64,000 nucleotides of DNA from Drosophila miranda. Taxonomy: Eukaryota; Arthropoda; Insecta; Diptera; Drosophilidae. Positions 30,505-44,089 of this stretch are shown in pieces (the stretch's first letter is position 1; each line of letters begins with the position of its first letter). Below the pieces are notes generated by a model. The model searched no databases, was not told where the DNA came from, and saw only the letters and a list, made by a program, of their open reading frames with translations. Where the stretch lies: NCBI RefSeq assembly GCF_003369915.1, contig NW_022881625.1, forward strand, positions 1,922,001 through 1,986,000, given 5' to 3'. The position numbers and the translations under genes were made by a program.

Positions 30505-31194
30505 CTAAAACGGAGGCAGACTCTTGAGCCTCCTGCTGGTGCGCAGCACGAATGGTGCCGGCTGATTTGTACCGGCATTTCCTCCAGCGGGAACGACTTC
30601 GGGAGCAGCTACGGGAGCGACTGCGGGAGCGACTCCGACCGACTCGCCTTCATCGTCCGAGCCCCCGAGCATTACGCTGTCCAAAGTAGTGCGGGACGCC
30701 CGCAGTGTCATCATGTGCCGGGTGCTGCGTTCGCCCAAGGTGTTGCGCACCTTCAGGCAGCTCTTCTGCGACAGGGTTCTTTGTTTTTCGCCCGTACCCA
30801 GGGCGAGGACGCGGCGCTGGCACTCGCCGAATGCCACGGCATGGCTGCTGGTGGGTCCGTCGTCCTCATTGCCGGGCCGTTCAAAAATCGTCTCGAGACC
30901 GGTGGGCCTCGACTTTGCGATGGTCTGCGATGGCGCCTGAGAACCGGTGGTCGGCGTCAGGCTGGGCTTCTTGGCCAGGCGGCTGGGACTAAGACTGGGC
31001 CTGGCGGCGCTCTGGCTCTTGCTCTTGCAGCCGCGCGGCGGCATTTGGCGCCGAACCATAGTCGCGGTTGCCACAGATCCTGTATCCCCCGGTATACTCC
31101 CGGCTGAAATGAGACGAAATGAGAAATGAGTTACGACTGTCCGAGTACTTTCTTTACCTTTAGCTTTGCCTTCAAGTTTTTTCTTTGCAGGCAT
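30505..31194 (-). CDS. Gene 2 (U2)
   Basis: Exon 1 31194-31158, 54-nt intron, exon 2 31103-30505, open for 211 residues. It differs from U1 by very few residues (for example RGCKSK for RACKSK). Confidence 0.7.
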   Translation of the reverse strand: MPAKKKLEGKAKGKESTRTVVTHFSFRLISAGSIPGDTGSVATATMVRRQMPPRGCKSKSQSAARPSLSPSRLAKKPSLTPTTGSQAPSQTIAKSRPTGLETIFERPGNEDDGPTSSHAVAFGECQRRVLALGTGEKQRTLSQKSCLKVRNTLGERSTRHMMTLRASRTTLDSVMLGGSDDEGESVGVAPAVAPVAAPEVVPAGGNAGTNQPAPFVLRTSRRLKSLPPF

Positions 31195-33358
31195 TTCTCG
31201 TATCTTTTTCCGTCTCCTGGGTAAACCTTTCGACTTCTCAAACGAGCAACGAGCAACGAGCCTCTTTGGGTTGAAGGCTCTCAGTGCTCCACAGGGGAGG
31301 GGCTGAGAGGCTGGGGTGTGAGCCGCCAGCAACCAAGCGCGTTGCTTTATTAATATTTGTGGGCAGTATATGTCTTAATTTAATTTATGTACATTTTTGT
31401 GTTTGTTTTACAATTCAACTATTGAGTCTCAATACCCACGCTACAAGGAGTGGAAACAGCAGCCGAGAGAGAGAGCGATCCAATACCCACGCTACACGAT
31501 GGAGAAGCAGCAGCCAGAACAAGAGCCACGAAGAGGGGAATAGTCGGATCTCTCCCACTCCGACCAGTGACGCCGATGTGATCAACAACTCTCCCCGGCC
31601 AGCCCGAAGCCAACGCCTACAAGGGAGACCGAGAGAGAGGCCGCCGTCGCGAAACTGAGAGAGAGTTTTTCACTTAAAACAATGGGGGGAGCAACAACGG
31701 AACCAGATCCCACAGGAACCACGACGAGCATCACTAGCATTAATACCGACGTCACACGAAGGGGAAATCGCAGCCAAGAGAGAGCCAGGGCTGGAGCGAT
31801 CCCATACCTTTGTCACACGAAGGGGAAATGGTAGCCGAGAGCGATCCCAATACCCACGCTACAAGGAGGGGAAACAGCAGCCGAGGAACTCCAGCGCCAC
31901 CGCTCCTATACGCCGTCTACTTATTTGTATATGTACTAAATTCAAATAATACATGCCATATTTTACATTTTACATGTAGTTGCAGTGTTTTTGGCTGAAC
32001 AATGGGAAGGTAACACTAGTTACAGTAGTGGTAGGTATTCGGTATTTTTTATGCAAGTATTTTGAGTAAAGAAAGTTAAGGTAACACTAGACTTAACATT
32101 AACATGTGTTTTCTTTTACAATGGATTGCGTCTTTTCAGTCCGTTCCCGTCCTCGGAGCGGGCTTCATATAAGTGGCGGCGCAAGGCTGATCCTCATATC
32201 AGCATCAGCATAGGCCCTGTAGTTGGATGGGTGCGTACCGCCGCAACTTTGGCATTTAGCTGGGTGCGGTGGACGAAACCACCGCACTTTACACAGACGA
32301 AGCCGCGTTGACAGAAGTTGTTAAACCGCCGCAACTTTGGCATTTAGCTGGGTGCGGTGGACGAAACCACCGCACTTTACACAGACGAAGCCGCGTTGAC
32401 AGAAGTTGTTAAACCGCCGCAATTTTCGCATTTAGCTGGGTGCGGTGGACGAAACCACCGCACTTTACACAGGCGAAGCCGCGTTGACAGTAGTTGTGTG
32501 TGGTTTAAGAAATCTTTGTGTTTTATGATTCTCTTTGTGGTTTGTGGTTTGTGATTTAAATATATGTTTAGTGGCGCACAGAATTTTAATTTACATTGGC
32601 GAGAAAGAGGAAATAAAGCTTGTCGGTAGTGGTTGGGAAGGGAATGTGAATGTGTGTGGGGCGAGTTGGGAAAATGGCTGCTTGGCTTGGCGTCGGCATT
32701 TTAATGTATTCCTTATTGGCGTTAATTAAGAATTTTTAACAGTTTAGTTGGGCGGCAAACAAGTTAAGGGGCTCGTTAGTCGCCCGACGTGTCACACCGC
32801 TTCATCTGCCTCGTCGATCATCTGTAACTGTATCTGTATCTGTACAAAGGAGCCTAGAATTTCTTAGATCTGTGTTCTTCTACCATCCTCTACATGGATT
32901 GGTTCCACATTAATCCTAAAGATGCACAAATTTAATAGCTTGAACAAAAAAAAAAAAACACATACAATAATCGCATATCACATATTATGTTTTTTGTGGA
33001 GAGGGGAGGGGGAGGGGGAGGGTTCCAAAGTATTTACACGGTCCAATGTTTGCACGGGTAATATAATGGAGATTCTCTTGGTAAAGATTTTATTCGTAAT
33101 TTATTCGCCCAACTATCGAGAAAGACTCGCGTGTGCCGTACGATACGATCCATTACGATACGATATCGTCTGTGGGCTATATATGTATGTATATTGATGT
33201 GTGCATATGTATGTACAATCCGAAGAGAGGATTACTCTTGTTTTGTTCTCTTTCCTAGATGATAATATCGTATCAGTGGTTCTGGAAGGGGGTGCTTAAA
33301 CCTACGACGAAAGCTATAATCCAGTGGATGGGTCGGAATAGGTGTCCTGTTCCTCCGC

Positions 33359-34268
33359 TCAGACATAGACCTCTCCTGTCTTGGCCTCGGGACTGTGTTT
33401 GGCGAGGGTTGAGGTAGCACTCGTGGCCGTTGCCGTTGCCGTGGCGCCGCTCTGGGGCAGGGCGATCGTGCCACCGGATGAAGAGTTGTCCACTGTATCC
33501 ACTGTGGGGGCTCCTGCCGAACGCACCGAGGAGCGCACTGTGGGGTCCTGCAGGTTGAAGCTCAGACTGAAGCTGTTGTTCCGCGAAATGTTGCCGTTGC
33601 CGCTGCGTTCAGGGGCTTCACGGACAGGAGGGCCGTGGTGGTGATGCCGCCGCCGCCGCCCGCACCCGGCCCCACGGTCATGCCGTTGCTGGAGCCACTG
33701 TTGCTGTAGCCGTCCTGCTCCTGGGCCAGGTCCACGATGGACAGGGACGAGGGAAGCGCTGAATGGAGAGCGAGACGGGGATCGTGGTGATGACGTCATT
33801 GGGCTCGTAGCCACTGGCCGTTGTCGTGATGGTCGGCAGCTGGGCGTTCGCCGCGATGGAAGGATGCTCAGGGTCCCCGTGGGAATGGTGTACCCGCCGC
33901 CGCTGCTGTTGGCCATCGTGAAGGGAAACGACAGCGTGGTGATGTTCGTGGCAGCGGAGAGGGCTACGGAATCGAGAATCGAAGGGAGAGAGATTGTGGT
34001 TGGAGTATCTGAATCTGCATCTGCGGGAGTATCTGTGCCCGGTACTCACTGCTGTGAACTCGCTGTAAATGATGACCACTGCGGGCAGGGTCAACGCCTT
34101 GACGCAGCACATGAGGAACCCAAAGAAGAGCCACGCGATCTCCCCGCAGGTGGAGAAGCGGAAGAGCTGCAGGAAGCCGATCGGCTGTGTGGGCTCCAGT
34201 CCTGCGGCCACCGGCGCCTCATCCAGGGACTTGCCATCGGTTGTCGTCGTGCCAGAAGCCTCGTCCAT
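33359..34268 (-). pseudogene. Gene 1 (U3), exon 2 broken
   Basis: Exon 1 (34268-34050), the GTGAGT donor and the acceptor (33964) are intact. Exon 2 (33963-33359) has several single-base losses (in homopolymers near 33605, 33750 and 33860), so the long frame is not continuous. These may be sequence errors. Confidence 0.6.
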
Positions 34269-35004
34269 CTATCGGTACGACGAAGGACGGAGGAATAGTG
34301 TTACTCGAGCCAAGACCCGCGATTTATTCACAGACACGGACAGAGACAGACGGCACGCAAAGGTTAATTCAATTACTGCCACACTCTCAGAGGCATGTAT
34401 CTGTATCTGTGGCTGTGGCAAGGGTACAGCAGCTACTTTGTATCTTTTGCCATAGTTCTCTCTCATTGACCCGCGGGGTTAACGAGTAATAGAATCTACC
34501 GTTTATTATTGGACATTCCAACGCCAATTTGGAGCGATTCGATTCGATTCCCTTTCAGAGGCCCGTACAGAAATCTGTGTGGCGCCATTCGCCCCCCCTC
34601 TCCTTTCGTGGATATGATACCTTTTAATGATTTTCAACACTTTGATCCTTCAGATACTGTATCTATGCACTGATTTCTGCAGAAGATCCGTTACTGCTCA
34701 CTCGACCGCCCAGCGCGACTGCTGAACACCGTCGCGAGCCACCCATTTATGTTGATTCCCCGATGTGGATGCTGACAGAGTATCGGCTGGCATGAGTATC
34801 GTGAGTGTATCGTATCAATCGCTCGCTTTGGGGTTCACAATTCTAATTGATCTCCGCTTTCCGCTCTTGGGGTAGGTTCCGCCGAAAGAGGCGCTTCAAT
34901 TTACAATGAGAGCAAAAGAGACATTCTGTAGAGGGTTTTTCTTTTCTTTGCTTTTCTTTTCTTTATTCTTTTTCTTTCATTTGGAGGGTGGAAGGTGCAA
35001 CAAT

Positions 35005-35696
35005 CTAAAACGGAGGCAGACTCTTGAGCCTCCTGCTGGTGCGCAGCACGAATGGTGCCGGCTGATTTGTACCGGCATTTCCTCCAGCGGGAACGACTTC
35101 GGGAGCAGCTACGGGAGCGACTCCGACCGACTCGCCTTCATCGTCCGAGCCCCGAGCATTACGCTGTCCAAAGTAGTGCGGGACGCCCGCAGTGTCATCA
35201 TGTGCCGGGTGCTGCGTTCGCCCAAGGTGTTGCGCACCTTCAGGCAGCTCTTCTGCGACAGGGTTCTTTTTTTTTCGCCCGTACCCAGGGCGAGGACGCG
35301 GCGCTGGCACTCGCCGAATGCCACGGCATGGCTGCTGGTGGGCCCGTCGTCCTCATTGCCGGGCCGTTCAAAAATCGTCTCGAGACCGGTGGGCCTCGAC
35401 TTTGCGATGGTCTGCGATGGCGCCTGAGAACCGGTGGTCGGCGTCAGGCTGGGCTTCTTGGCCAGGCGGCTGGGACTAAGACTGGGCCTGGCGGCGCTCT
35501 GGCTCTTGCTCTTGCAGGCGCGCGGCGGCATTTGGCGCCGAACCATAGTCGCGGTTGCCACAGATCCTGTATCCCCCGGTATACTCCCGGCTGAAATGAG
35601 ACGAAATGAGAAATGAGTTACGACTGTCCGATGGCCGCAGAACCGAGTACTTCCTTTACCTTTAGCTTTGCCTTCAAGTTTTTTCTTTGCAGGCAT
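35005..35696 (-). pseudogene. Gene 2 (U3), frameshifted
   Basis: Exon 1 35696-35660, 69-nt intron, exon 2 35590-35005. A 12-bp in-frame loss in the Ala/Val/Pro part and a one-base loss in the C-run near 35153 shift the C-terminal quarter. The intron is 15 nt longer than in U1/U2 (adds a TTCTGCGGCCATCGG-type insert). Confidence 0.62.
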
Positions 35697-36685
35697 TTCT
35701 CGTATCTTTTTCCGTCTCCTGGGTAAACCTTTCGACTTCTCAAACGAGCAACGAGCAACGAGCCTCTTTGGGTTGAGGGCTCTCAGTGCTCCACAGGGGA
35801 GGGGCTGAGAGGCTGGGGTGTGAGCCGCCAGCAACCAAGCGCGTTGCTTTATTAATATTTGTGGGCAGTATATGTCTTAATTTAATTTATGTACATTTTT
35901 GTGTTTGTTTTACAATTCAACTATTGAGTCTCAATACCACGCTACAAGGAGTGGAAACAGCAGAGAGAGAGCATCCCTAGCACAGAGGAGAAGCAGCAGC
36001 CAGAACAAGAGCCACGAAGAGGGAATAGTCGGATCTCTCCACTCCGACCAGTGACGCCGATGTGATCAAAACTCTCCCCGGCCAGCCGAAGCCAACGCTA
36101 CAAGGAGACGAGAGAGAGCCGCCGTCGCGAAACTGAGAGAGAGTTTTTCATTTAAAACAATGGGGGGAGCAACACGAACAGATCCACAGGAACCACGACG
36201 AGCATCACTAGCATTAATACGACGTCACACGAAGGGAAATCGCAGCCAAGAGAGAGCAGGCTGGAGCGATCCATACTTTGTCACAGAAGGGGAAATGGTA
36301 GCAGAGCGATCCCAATACCCACGCTACAAGGAGGGGAAACAGCAGCCGAGGACTCCAGCGCACCGCTCCTATACGCATCTACTTATTTGTATATGTACTA
36401 ATTCAAATAATACATGCCATATTTACTTTTATGTAGTTGCAGTGTTTTTTGCTGAACAATGGAAGGTACACTAGTTACAGTAGTGGTAGGTATTGCGGTA
36501 TTTTTTTATGCAAGTATTTTGAGTAAAGAAGTTAAGGTAACACTAGACTTACCATTAACATGTGTTTTCTTTACATGGATTGCGTCTTAATTCAGTCGTT
36601 CCGTCCTCGGAGCGGGCTTCATATAAGTGGGGCGCAAGCTGATCCTCATATCAGTAATAGCATGCCCTGTAGTTGGAATGGGTGC

Positions 36686-38588
36686 GTACGAGCAACTTTG
36701 GCATTTAGCATGGGTGCGGTGGACGAAAACGACTTTACACAGACGAAGCCGTTGACAGAATTGTTAAGGCAATCGCATTTAGCTGGGTGCGGTGGACGAA
36801 ACACGCACTTTACAAAGACGAAGCCGCGTTGACAGACGTAGTAATGGTGTAGGTTACAAGAAATCTTTGTAGTTTAATGATTCTACTTTGTGGTTGTGAT
36901 TTGAATATATGTTTAGTGGACGCACAGAATTTAATTTACATGGCGAGCAAAAGGAAATAAAGCTTGTCGTAGTGTTGAAGCGGAATGTGTGTGCGAGTTG
37001 AAAATGGCTGCTTGGCTGCGTGTTTTTTAATGTATTCTTATTGCGTTAATTAAGAAGATAACAGTGTAGCTGGCCGGCAAACAAAGTTAAGGGCTCGTTA
37101 GTCGCACGACGTGTCACACGTTCATCGCTCGTCGATCACTGTAACTGTTCTGTATCTGTCAAAGGAGCTAGAATTCTAGATCTGTGTTCTTCTAGCATCC
37201 ACATGGTGGTCCACATTAATCTAGATGCGGACAATTTTATAGCTGAACAAAAAAAAAAAACACATACATAATCGCATATCACATATTAATGTTTTTTTGT
37301 GTGAGAGTGAGTTTGAGGGTATTCTAGCAAGATACACGGTTCAATGTTTGCACGGGTATGATATTGCAATTCTTTGGTAGATTTTTTCGTTATTTTTAAT
37401 TAATGCGCTTGATGGCGGCTAGCGTCCGTTGTTACATTTCGTCTGTGGCATTGCGAGTGATATGCATTACCTGTGCGTATGATACAATTTTCGCCGAATG
37501 ATTAGCCCGATAGTGTCCCGTGAGTGCTATCGGCGATTGCTAAGCGCTCTCGCGATACGCGTGTATCCGAGTAGTAATTCTTAGTTCGCAGCGTCCCGTA
37601 AGTGCTATCCGGCTGATTGCTAGGCATTCTGGCGATGCCTGTCGTATCGCCGACCTCCCGTAGTAATTCTAGTTCGGGTCCGTAAGTGCACGGCGATTGC
37701 CTAGGTGCATCTCGGCGATACTTCGCTAGAGTACCGCGAGTAATCTTAGGCGACGGTCCCGAATACCCACGCTAGCATCCGATACGGACGATAGCATGCA
37801 TGCCGAGTAATCCAAGCAGCCACGAAGAGTGGCGAAGTAGTTCTGGCGATCTCTACCCAGCAAAGTCCCGACGCTCAGTAGAAGCAGGCCGAAGGCCGAA
37901 GTAGTCGGATCTCTCCCACTCCGACCAGTGACGCCGATGTGATCAACAACTCTCCCCGGCCAGCCCGAAGCCAACGCCTACAAGGGAGACCGAGAGAGAG
38001 GCCGCCGTCGCGAAACTGAGAGAGAGTTTTTCATTTAAAACAATGGGGGGAGCAACACCGAAACCAGATCCCACAGGAACCACGACGAGCATCACTAGCA
38101 TTAATACCGACGTCACACGAAGGGGAAATCGCAGCCAAGAGAGAGCCAGGGCTGGAGCGATCCCATACCTTTGTCACACGAAGGGGAAATGGTAGCCGAG
38201 AGCGATCCCAATACCCACGCTACAAGGAGGGGAAACAGCAGCCGAGGAACTCCAGCGCCACCGCTCCTATACGCCATCTACTTATTTGTATATGTACTAA
38301 ATTCAAATAATACATGCCATATTTTACATGTAGTTGCAGTGTTTTTCGCTGAACAATGGGAAGGTAACACTAGTTACAGTAGTGGTAGGTATTCGGTATT
38401 TTTTATGCAAGTATTTTGAGTAAAGAAAGTTAAGGTAACACTAGACTTAACATTAACATGTGTTTTCTTTTACAATGGATTGCGTCTTTTCAGTCCGTTC
38501 CCGTCCTCGGAGCGGGCTTCATATAAGTGGCGGCGCAAGGCTGATCCTCATATCAGTATCAGAATAGGCCCTGTAGTTGGATGGGTGC
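36686..38588. repeat. Array unit U4 (1.9-kb remnant without genes)
   Basis: Starts with two damaged hairpin repeats (36690-36830), follows the unit with many one-base errors to about 37390, then leaves it for unrelated sequence to about 37900, and rejoins at the minisatellite GTCGGATCTCTCCC (37905). Genes 1 and 2 and the JX leader piece are absent. Confidence 0.8.
37395..37900. repeat. Unmatched insert with about 80-bp degenerate tandem repeats (U4)
   Basis: Begins with a noisy match to 11285-11350 (JX just after gag: GATGGCGGC, GCGTCCGTTGTT, GCGAGTGATATGCATT). Then GTCCCGTGAGTGCTATCGGC-like motifs recur at about 37515, 37593, 37678 and 37756 (78-85 bp spacing). The last part resembles a scrambled minisatellite. 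It may be a misassembled patch. Confidence 0.5.
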
Positions 38589-39608
38589 GTACCGCCGCAA
38601 CTTTGGCATTTAGCTGGGTGCGGTGGACGAAACCACCGCACTTTACACAGACGAAGCCGCGTTGACAGAAGTTGTTAAACCGCCGCAATTTTCGCATTTA
38701 GCTGGGTGCGGTGGACGAAACCACCGCACTTTACACAGGCGAAGCCGCGTTGACAGTAGTTGTGTGTGGTTCAAGAAATCTTTGTGTTTTATGATTCTCT
38801 TTGTGGTTTGTGATTTGAATATATGTTTAGTGGCGCACAGAATTTTAATTTACATTGGCGAGAAAGAGGAAATAAAGCTTGTCGGTAGTGGTTGGGAAGG
38901 GAATGTGTGTGGGGCGAGTTGGGAAAATGGCTGCTTGGCTTGGCGTCGGCATTTTAATGTATTCCTTATTGGCGTTAATTAAGAATTTTTAACAGTTTAG
39001 TTGGGCGGCAAACAAGTTAAGGGGCTCGTTAGTCGCCCGACGTGTCACACCGCTTCATCTGCCTCGTCGATCATCTGTAACTGTATCTGTATCTGTACAA
39101 AGGAGCCTAGAATTTCTTAGATCTGTGTTCTTCTACCATCCTCTACATGGATTGGTTCCACATTAATCCTAAAGATGCACAAATTTTATAGCTTGAACAA
39201 AAAAAAAAAAAAACACATACAATAATCGCATATCACATATTATGTTTTTTGTGGAGAGGGGGAGGGGGAGGGTTCCAAAGTATTTACACGGTCCAATGTT
39301 TGCACGGGTAATATAATGGAGATTCTCTTGGTAAAGATTTTGTTCGTAATTTATTCGCCCAACTATCGAGAAAGACTCGCGTGTGCCGTACGATACGTTC
39401 CATTACGATACGATATCGTCTGTGGGCTATATATGTATGTATATTGATGTGTGCATATGTATGTACAATCCGAAGAGAGGATTACTCTTGTTTTGTTCTC
39501 TTTCCTAGATGATAATATCGTATCAGTGGTTCTGGAAGGGGGTGCTTAAACCTACGACGAACGCTATAATCCAGTGGATGGGTCGGAATAGGTGTCCTGT
39601 TCCTCCGC

Positions 39609-40519
39609 TCAGACATAGCCTCTCCTGTCTTGGCCTCGGGACTGTGTTTGGCGAGGGTTGAGGTAGCACTCGTGGCCGTTGCCGTTGCCGTGGCGCCGCT
39701 CTGGGGCAGGGCGATCGTGCCACTGGATGAAGAGTTGTCCACTGTATCCACTGTGGGGCTCCTGCCGAACGCACCGAGGAGCGCACTGTGGGGTCCTGCA
39801 GGTTGAAGCTCAGACTGAAGCTGTTGTTCCGCGAAATGTTGCCGTTGCCGCTGCCGTTCAGGGGCTTCACGGACAGGAGGGCCGTGGTGGTGATGCCGCC
39901 GCCGCCGCCCGCACCCGGCCCCACGGTCATGCCGTTGCTGGAGCCACTGTTGCTGTAGCCGTCCTGCTCCTGGGCCAGGTCCACGATGGACAGGGACGAG
40001 GGGAAGCGCTGAATGGAGAGCGAGACGGGGATCGTGGTGATGACGTCATTGGGCTCGTAGCCACTGGCCGTTGTCGTGATGGTCGGCAGCTGGGCGTTCG
40101 CCGCGATGGGAAGGATGCTCAGGGTCCCCGTGGGAATGGTGTACCCGCCGCCGCTGCTGTTGGCCATCGTGAAGGGAAACGACAGCGTGGTGATGTTCGT
40201 GGCAGCGGAGAGGGCTACGGAATCGAGAATCGAAGGGAGAGAGATTGTGGTTGGAGTATCTGAATCTGCATCTGCGGGAGTATCTGTGCCCGGTACTCAC
40301 TGCTGTGAACTCGCTGTAAATGATGACCACTGCGGGCAGGGTCAACGCCTTGACGCAGCACATGAGGAACCCAAAGAAGAGCCACGCGATCTCCCCGCAG
40401 GTGGAGAAGCGGAAGAGCTGCAGGAAGCCGATCGGCTGTGTGCGCTCCAGTCCTGCGGCGACCGGCGCCTCATCCAGGGACTTGCCATCGGTTGTCGTCG
40501 TGCAAGAAGCCTCGTCCAT
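39609..40519 (-). pseudogene. Gene 1 (U5), exon 2 frameshifted
   Basis: Exon 1 (40519-40301), intron (40300-40215) and splice signals are intact. Exon 2 has two one-base losses (near 39757 and at the stop region near 39619), so the normal GEVYV end is lost and the frame runs on. Exon 1 has Cys for Gly at residue 6 and Arg for Pro at residue 27. Confidence 0.62.
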
Positions 40520-41264
40520 CTATCGGTACGACGAAGGACGGAGGAATAGTGTTACTCGAGCCAAGACCCGCGATTTATTCACAGACACGGACAGAGACAG
40601 ACGGCACGCAAAGGTTAATTCAATTACTGCCACACTCTCAGAGGCATGTATCTGTATCTGTGGCTGTGGCAAGGGTACAGCAGCTACTTTGTATCTTTTG
40701 CCATAGTTCTCTCTCATTGACCCGCGGGGTTAACGAGTAATAGAATCTACCGTTTATTATTGGACATTCCAACGCCAATTTGGAGCGATTCGATTCGATT
40801 CCCTTTCAGAAATCTGTGTGGCGCCATTCGCCCCCTGCCCCCTCTCCTTGTCGTGGGATGGATTATCACCTTTTAATTGATTTTCAACACTTTGATCCTT
40901 CAGATACTGTATCTATGCACTGATTTCTGCAGAAGATCCGTTACTGCTCACTCGGACCGCCCAAGCGCGACTGCTGGAACACCGTCCGCGGAGCCACCCA
41001 TTTATGTTGATTCCCCGACGTGGATGCTGGACAGAGTACTCGGGCTTGGGCATGAGTACTCGTGAGTGTATCGTATCAATCGCTCGCTTTGGGGTTCACA
41101 ATTCTAATTGATCTCCGCTTTCCGCTCTTGGGGTAGGTTCCGCCGAAAGAGGCGCTTCAATTTACAATGAGAGCAAAAAGACATTCTGTAGAGGGTTTTT
41201 CTTTTCTTTGCTTTTCTTTTCTTTATTCTTTTTCTTTCATTTGGAGGGTGGAAGGTGCAACAAT

Positions 41265-41968
41265 CTAAAACGGAGGCAGACTCTTGAGCCTCCTGCTGGT
41301 GCGCAGCACGAATGGTGCCGGCTGATTTGTACCGGCATTTCCTCCAGCGGGAACGACTTCGGGAGCAGCTACGGGAGCGACTGCGGGAGCGACTCCACCG
41401 ACTCGCCTTCATCGTCCGAGCCCCCGAGCATTACGCTGTCCAAAGTAGTGCGGGACGCCCGCAGTGTCATCATGTGCCGGGTGCTGCGTTCGCCCAAGGT
41501 GCTGCGCACCTTCAGGCAGCTCTTCTGCGACAGGGTTCTTTTTTTTTCGCCCGTACCCAGGGCGAGGACGCGGCGCTGGCACTCGCCGAATGCCACGGCA
41601 TGGCTGCTGGTGGGCCCGTCGTCCTCATTGCCGGGCCGTTCAAAAATCGTCTCGAGACCGGTGGGCCTCGACTTTGCGATGGTCTGCGATGGCGCCTGAG
41701 AACCGGTGGTCGGCGTCAGGCTGGGCTTCTTGGCCAGGCGGCTGGGACTAAGACTGGGCCTGGCGGCGCTCTGGCTCTTGCTCTTGCAGGCGCGCGGCGG
41801 CATTTGGCGCCGAACCATAGTCGCGGTTGCCACAGATCCTGTATCCCCCGGTATACTCCCGGCTGAAATGAGACGAAATAAGAAATGAGTTACGACTGTC
41901 CGATGGCCGCAGAACCGAGTACTTCCTTTACCTTTAGCTTTGCCTTCAAGTTTTTTCTTTGCAGGCAT
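41265..41968 (-). pseudogene. Gene 2 (U5), C-terminal frameshift
   Basis: Exon 1 41968-41932, 69-nt intron, exon 2 41862-41265 with a one-base loss near 41396 (in the GESVG part), so the last 45 or so residues are out of frame. Otherwise as in U9 (KVRSTLG variant). Confidence 0.65.
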
Positions 41969-44089
41969 TTCTCGTATCTTTTTCCGTCTCCTGGGTAAAC
42001 CTTTCGACTTCTCAAACGAGCAACGAGCAACGAGCCTCTTTGGGTTGAGGGCTCTCAGTGCTCCACAGGGGAGGGGCTGAGAGGCTGGGGTGTGAGCCGC
42101 CAGCAACCAAGCGCGTTGCTTTATTAATATTTGTGGGCAGTATATGTCTTAATTTAATTTATGTACATTTTTGTGTTTGTTTTACAATTCAACTATTGAG
42201 TCTCAATACCCACGCTACAAGGAGTGGAAACAGCAGCCGAGAGAGAGAGCGATCCCAATACCCACGCTACACGAAGGAGAAGCAGCAGCCAGAACAAGAG
42301 CCACGAAGAGGGGAATAGTCGGATCTCTCCCACTCCGACCAGTGACGCCGATGTGATCAACAACTCTCCCCGGCCAGCCCGAAGCCAACGCCTACAAGGG
42401 AGACCGAGAGAGAGGCCGCCGTCGCGAAACTGAGAGAGAGTTTTTCATTTAAAACAATGGGGGAGCAACACCGGAACCAGATCCCACAGGAACCACGACG
42501 AGCATCACTAGCATTAATACCGACGTCACACGAAGGGGAAATCGCAGCCAAGAGAGAGCCAGGGCTGGAGCGATCCCATACCTTTGTCACACGAAGGGGA
42601 AATGGTAGCCGAGAGCGATCCCAATACCCACGCTACAAGGAGGGGAAACAGCAGCCGAGGAACTCCAGCGCCACCGCTCCTATACGCCATCTACTTATTT
42701 GTATATGTACTAAATTCAAATAATACATGCCATATTTTACATGTAGTTGCAGTGTTTTTGGCTGAACAATGGGAAGGTAACACTGGTAGGTATTCGGTAT
42801 TTTTTTATGCAAGTATTTTGAGTAAAGAAAGTTAAGGTAACACTAGACTTACCATTAACATGTGTTTTCTTTTACAATGGATTGCGTCTTTTCAGTCCGT
42901 TCCCGTCCTCAGAGCGGGCTTCATATAAGTGGCGGCGCAAGGCTGATCCTCATATCAGTATCAGCATAGGCCCTGTAGTTGGATGGGTGCGTACCGCCGC
43001 AACTTTGGCATTTAGCTGGGTGCGGTGGACGAAACCACCGCACTTTGCACATACGAAGCCGCGTTGACAGAAGTTGTTAAACCGCCGCAACTTTGGCATT
43101 TAGCTGGTTGCGGTGGACGAAACCACCGCACTTTACACAAACGAAGCCGCGTTGACAGAAGTTGTTAAACCGCCGCAATTTTCGCATTTAGCTGGGTGCG
43201 GTGGACGAAACCACCGCACTTTACACAGGCGAAGCCGCGTTGAAATCTTTGTGTTTTATGATTCTCTTTGTGGTTTGTGATTTGAATATATGTTTAGTGG
43301 CGCACAGAATTTTAATTTACATTGGCGAGAAAGAGGAAATAAAGCTTGTCGGTAGTGGTTGGGAAGGGGAATGTGAATGTGTGTGGGGCGAGTTGGGAAA
43401 ATGGCTGCTTGGCTTGGCGTCGGCATTTTAATGTATTCCTTATTGGCGTTAATTAAGAATTTTTAACAGTTTAGTTGGGCGGCAAACAAGTTAAGGGGCT
43501 CGTTAGTCGCCCGACGTGTCAAACCGCTTCATCTGCCTCGTCGATCATCTGTAACTGTATCTGTATCTGTACAAAGGAGCCTAGAATTTCTTAGATCTGT
43601 GTTCTTCTACCATCCTCTACATGGATTGGTTCCACATTAATCCTAAAGATGCACAAATTTTATAGCTTGAACAAAAAAAAAAAAAAAAAACACATACAAT
43701 AATCGCATATCACATATTATGTTTTTTGTGGAGAGGGGGAGGGTTCCAAAGTATTTACACGGTCCAATGTTTGCACGGGTAATATATTGGAGATTCTCTT
43801 GGTAAAGATTTTATTCGTAATTTATTCGCCCAACTATCGAGAAAGACTCGTGTGTGCCGTACGAAACGATCCATTACGATACGATATCGTCTGTGGGCTA
43901 TATATGTATGTATATTGATGTGTGCATATGTATGTACAATCCGAAGAGAGGATTACTCTTGTTTTGTTCTCTTTCCTAGATGATAATATCGTATCAGTGG
44001 TTCTGGAAGGGGGTGCTTAAACCTACGACGAACGCTATAATCCAGTGGATGGGTCGGAATAGGTGTCCTGTTCCTCCGCTCAGACATAG

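Larger units (their letters stand above)
27727..32234. repeat. Array unit U2 (complete)
   Basis: 4508 bp, three 88-bp hairpin repeats (27727-27985), gene 1, gene 2, JX leader piece (about 31265-31415), minisatellite and spacer, all in U1 order. Closest to U1. Confidence 0.92.
32235..36685. repeat. Array unit U3 (complete, noisy in places)
   Basis: 4451 bp with three hairpin repeats. From about 34590 to 34800 and from 35930 on, doubled bases are lost at many places compared with the other units, which looks like sequencing or assembly error rather than evolution. Confidence 0.88.
38589..42990. repeat. Array unit U5
   Basis: 4402 bp, two hairpin repeats. Shares gene 1 variants (EASCTTTT, GLERTQP) with U8 and U9. 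Confidence 0.92.
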
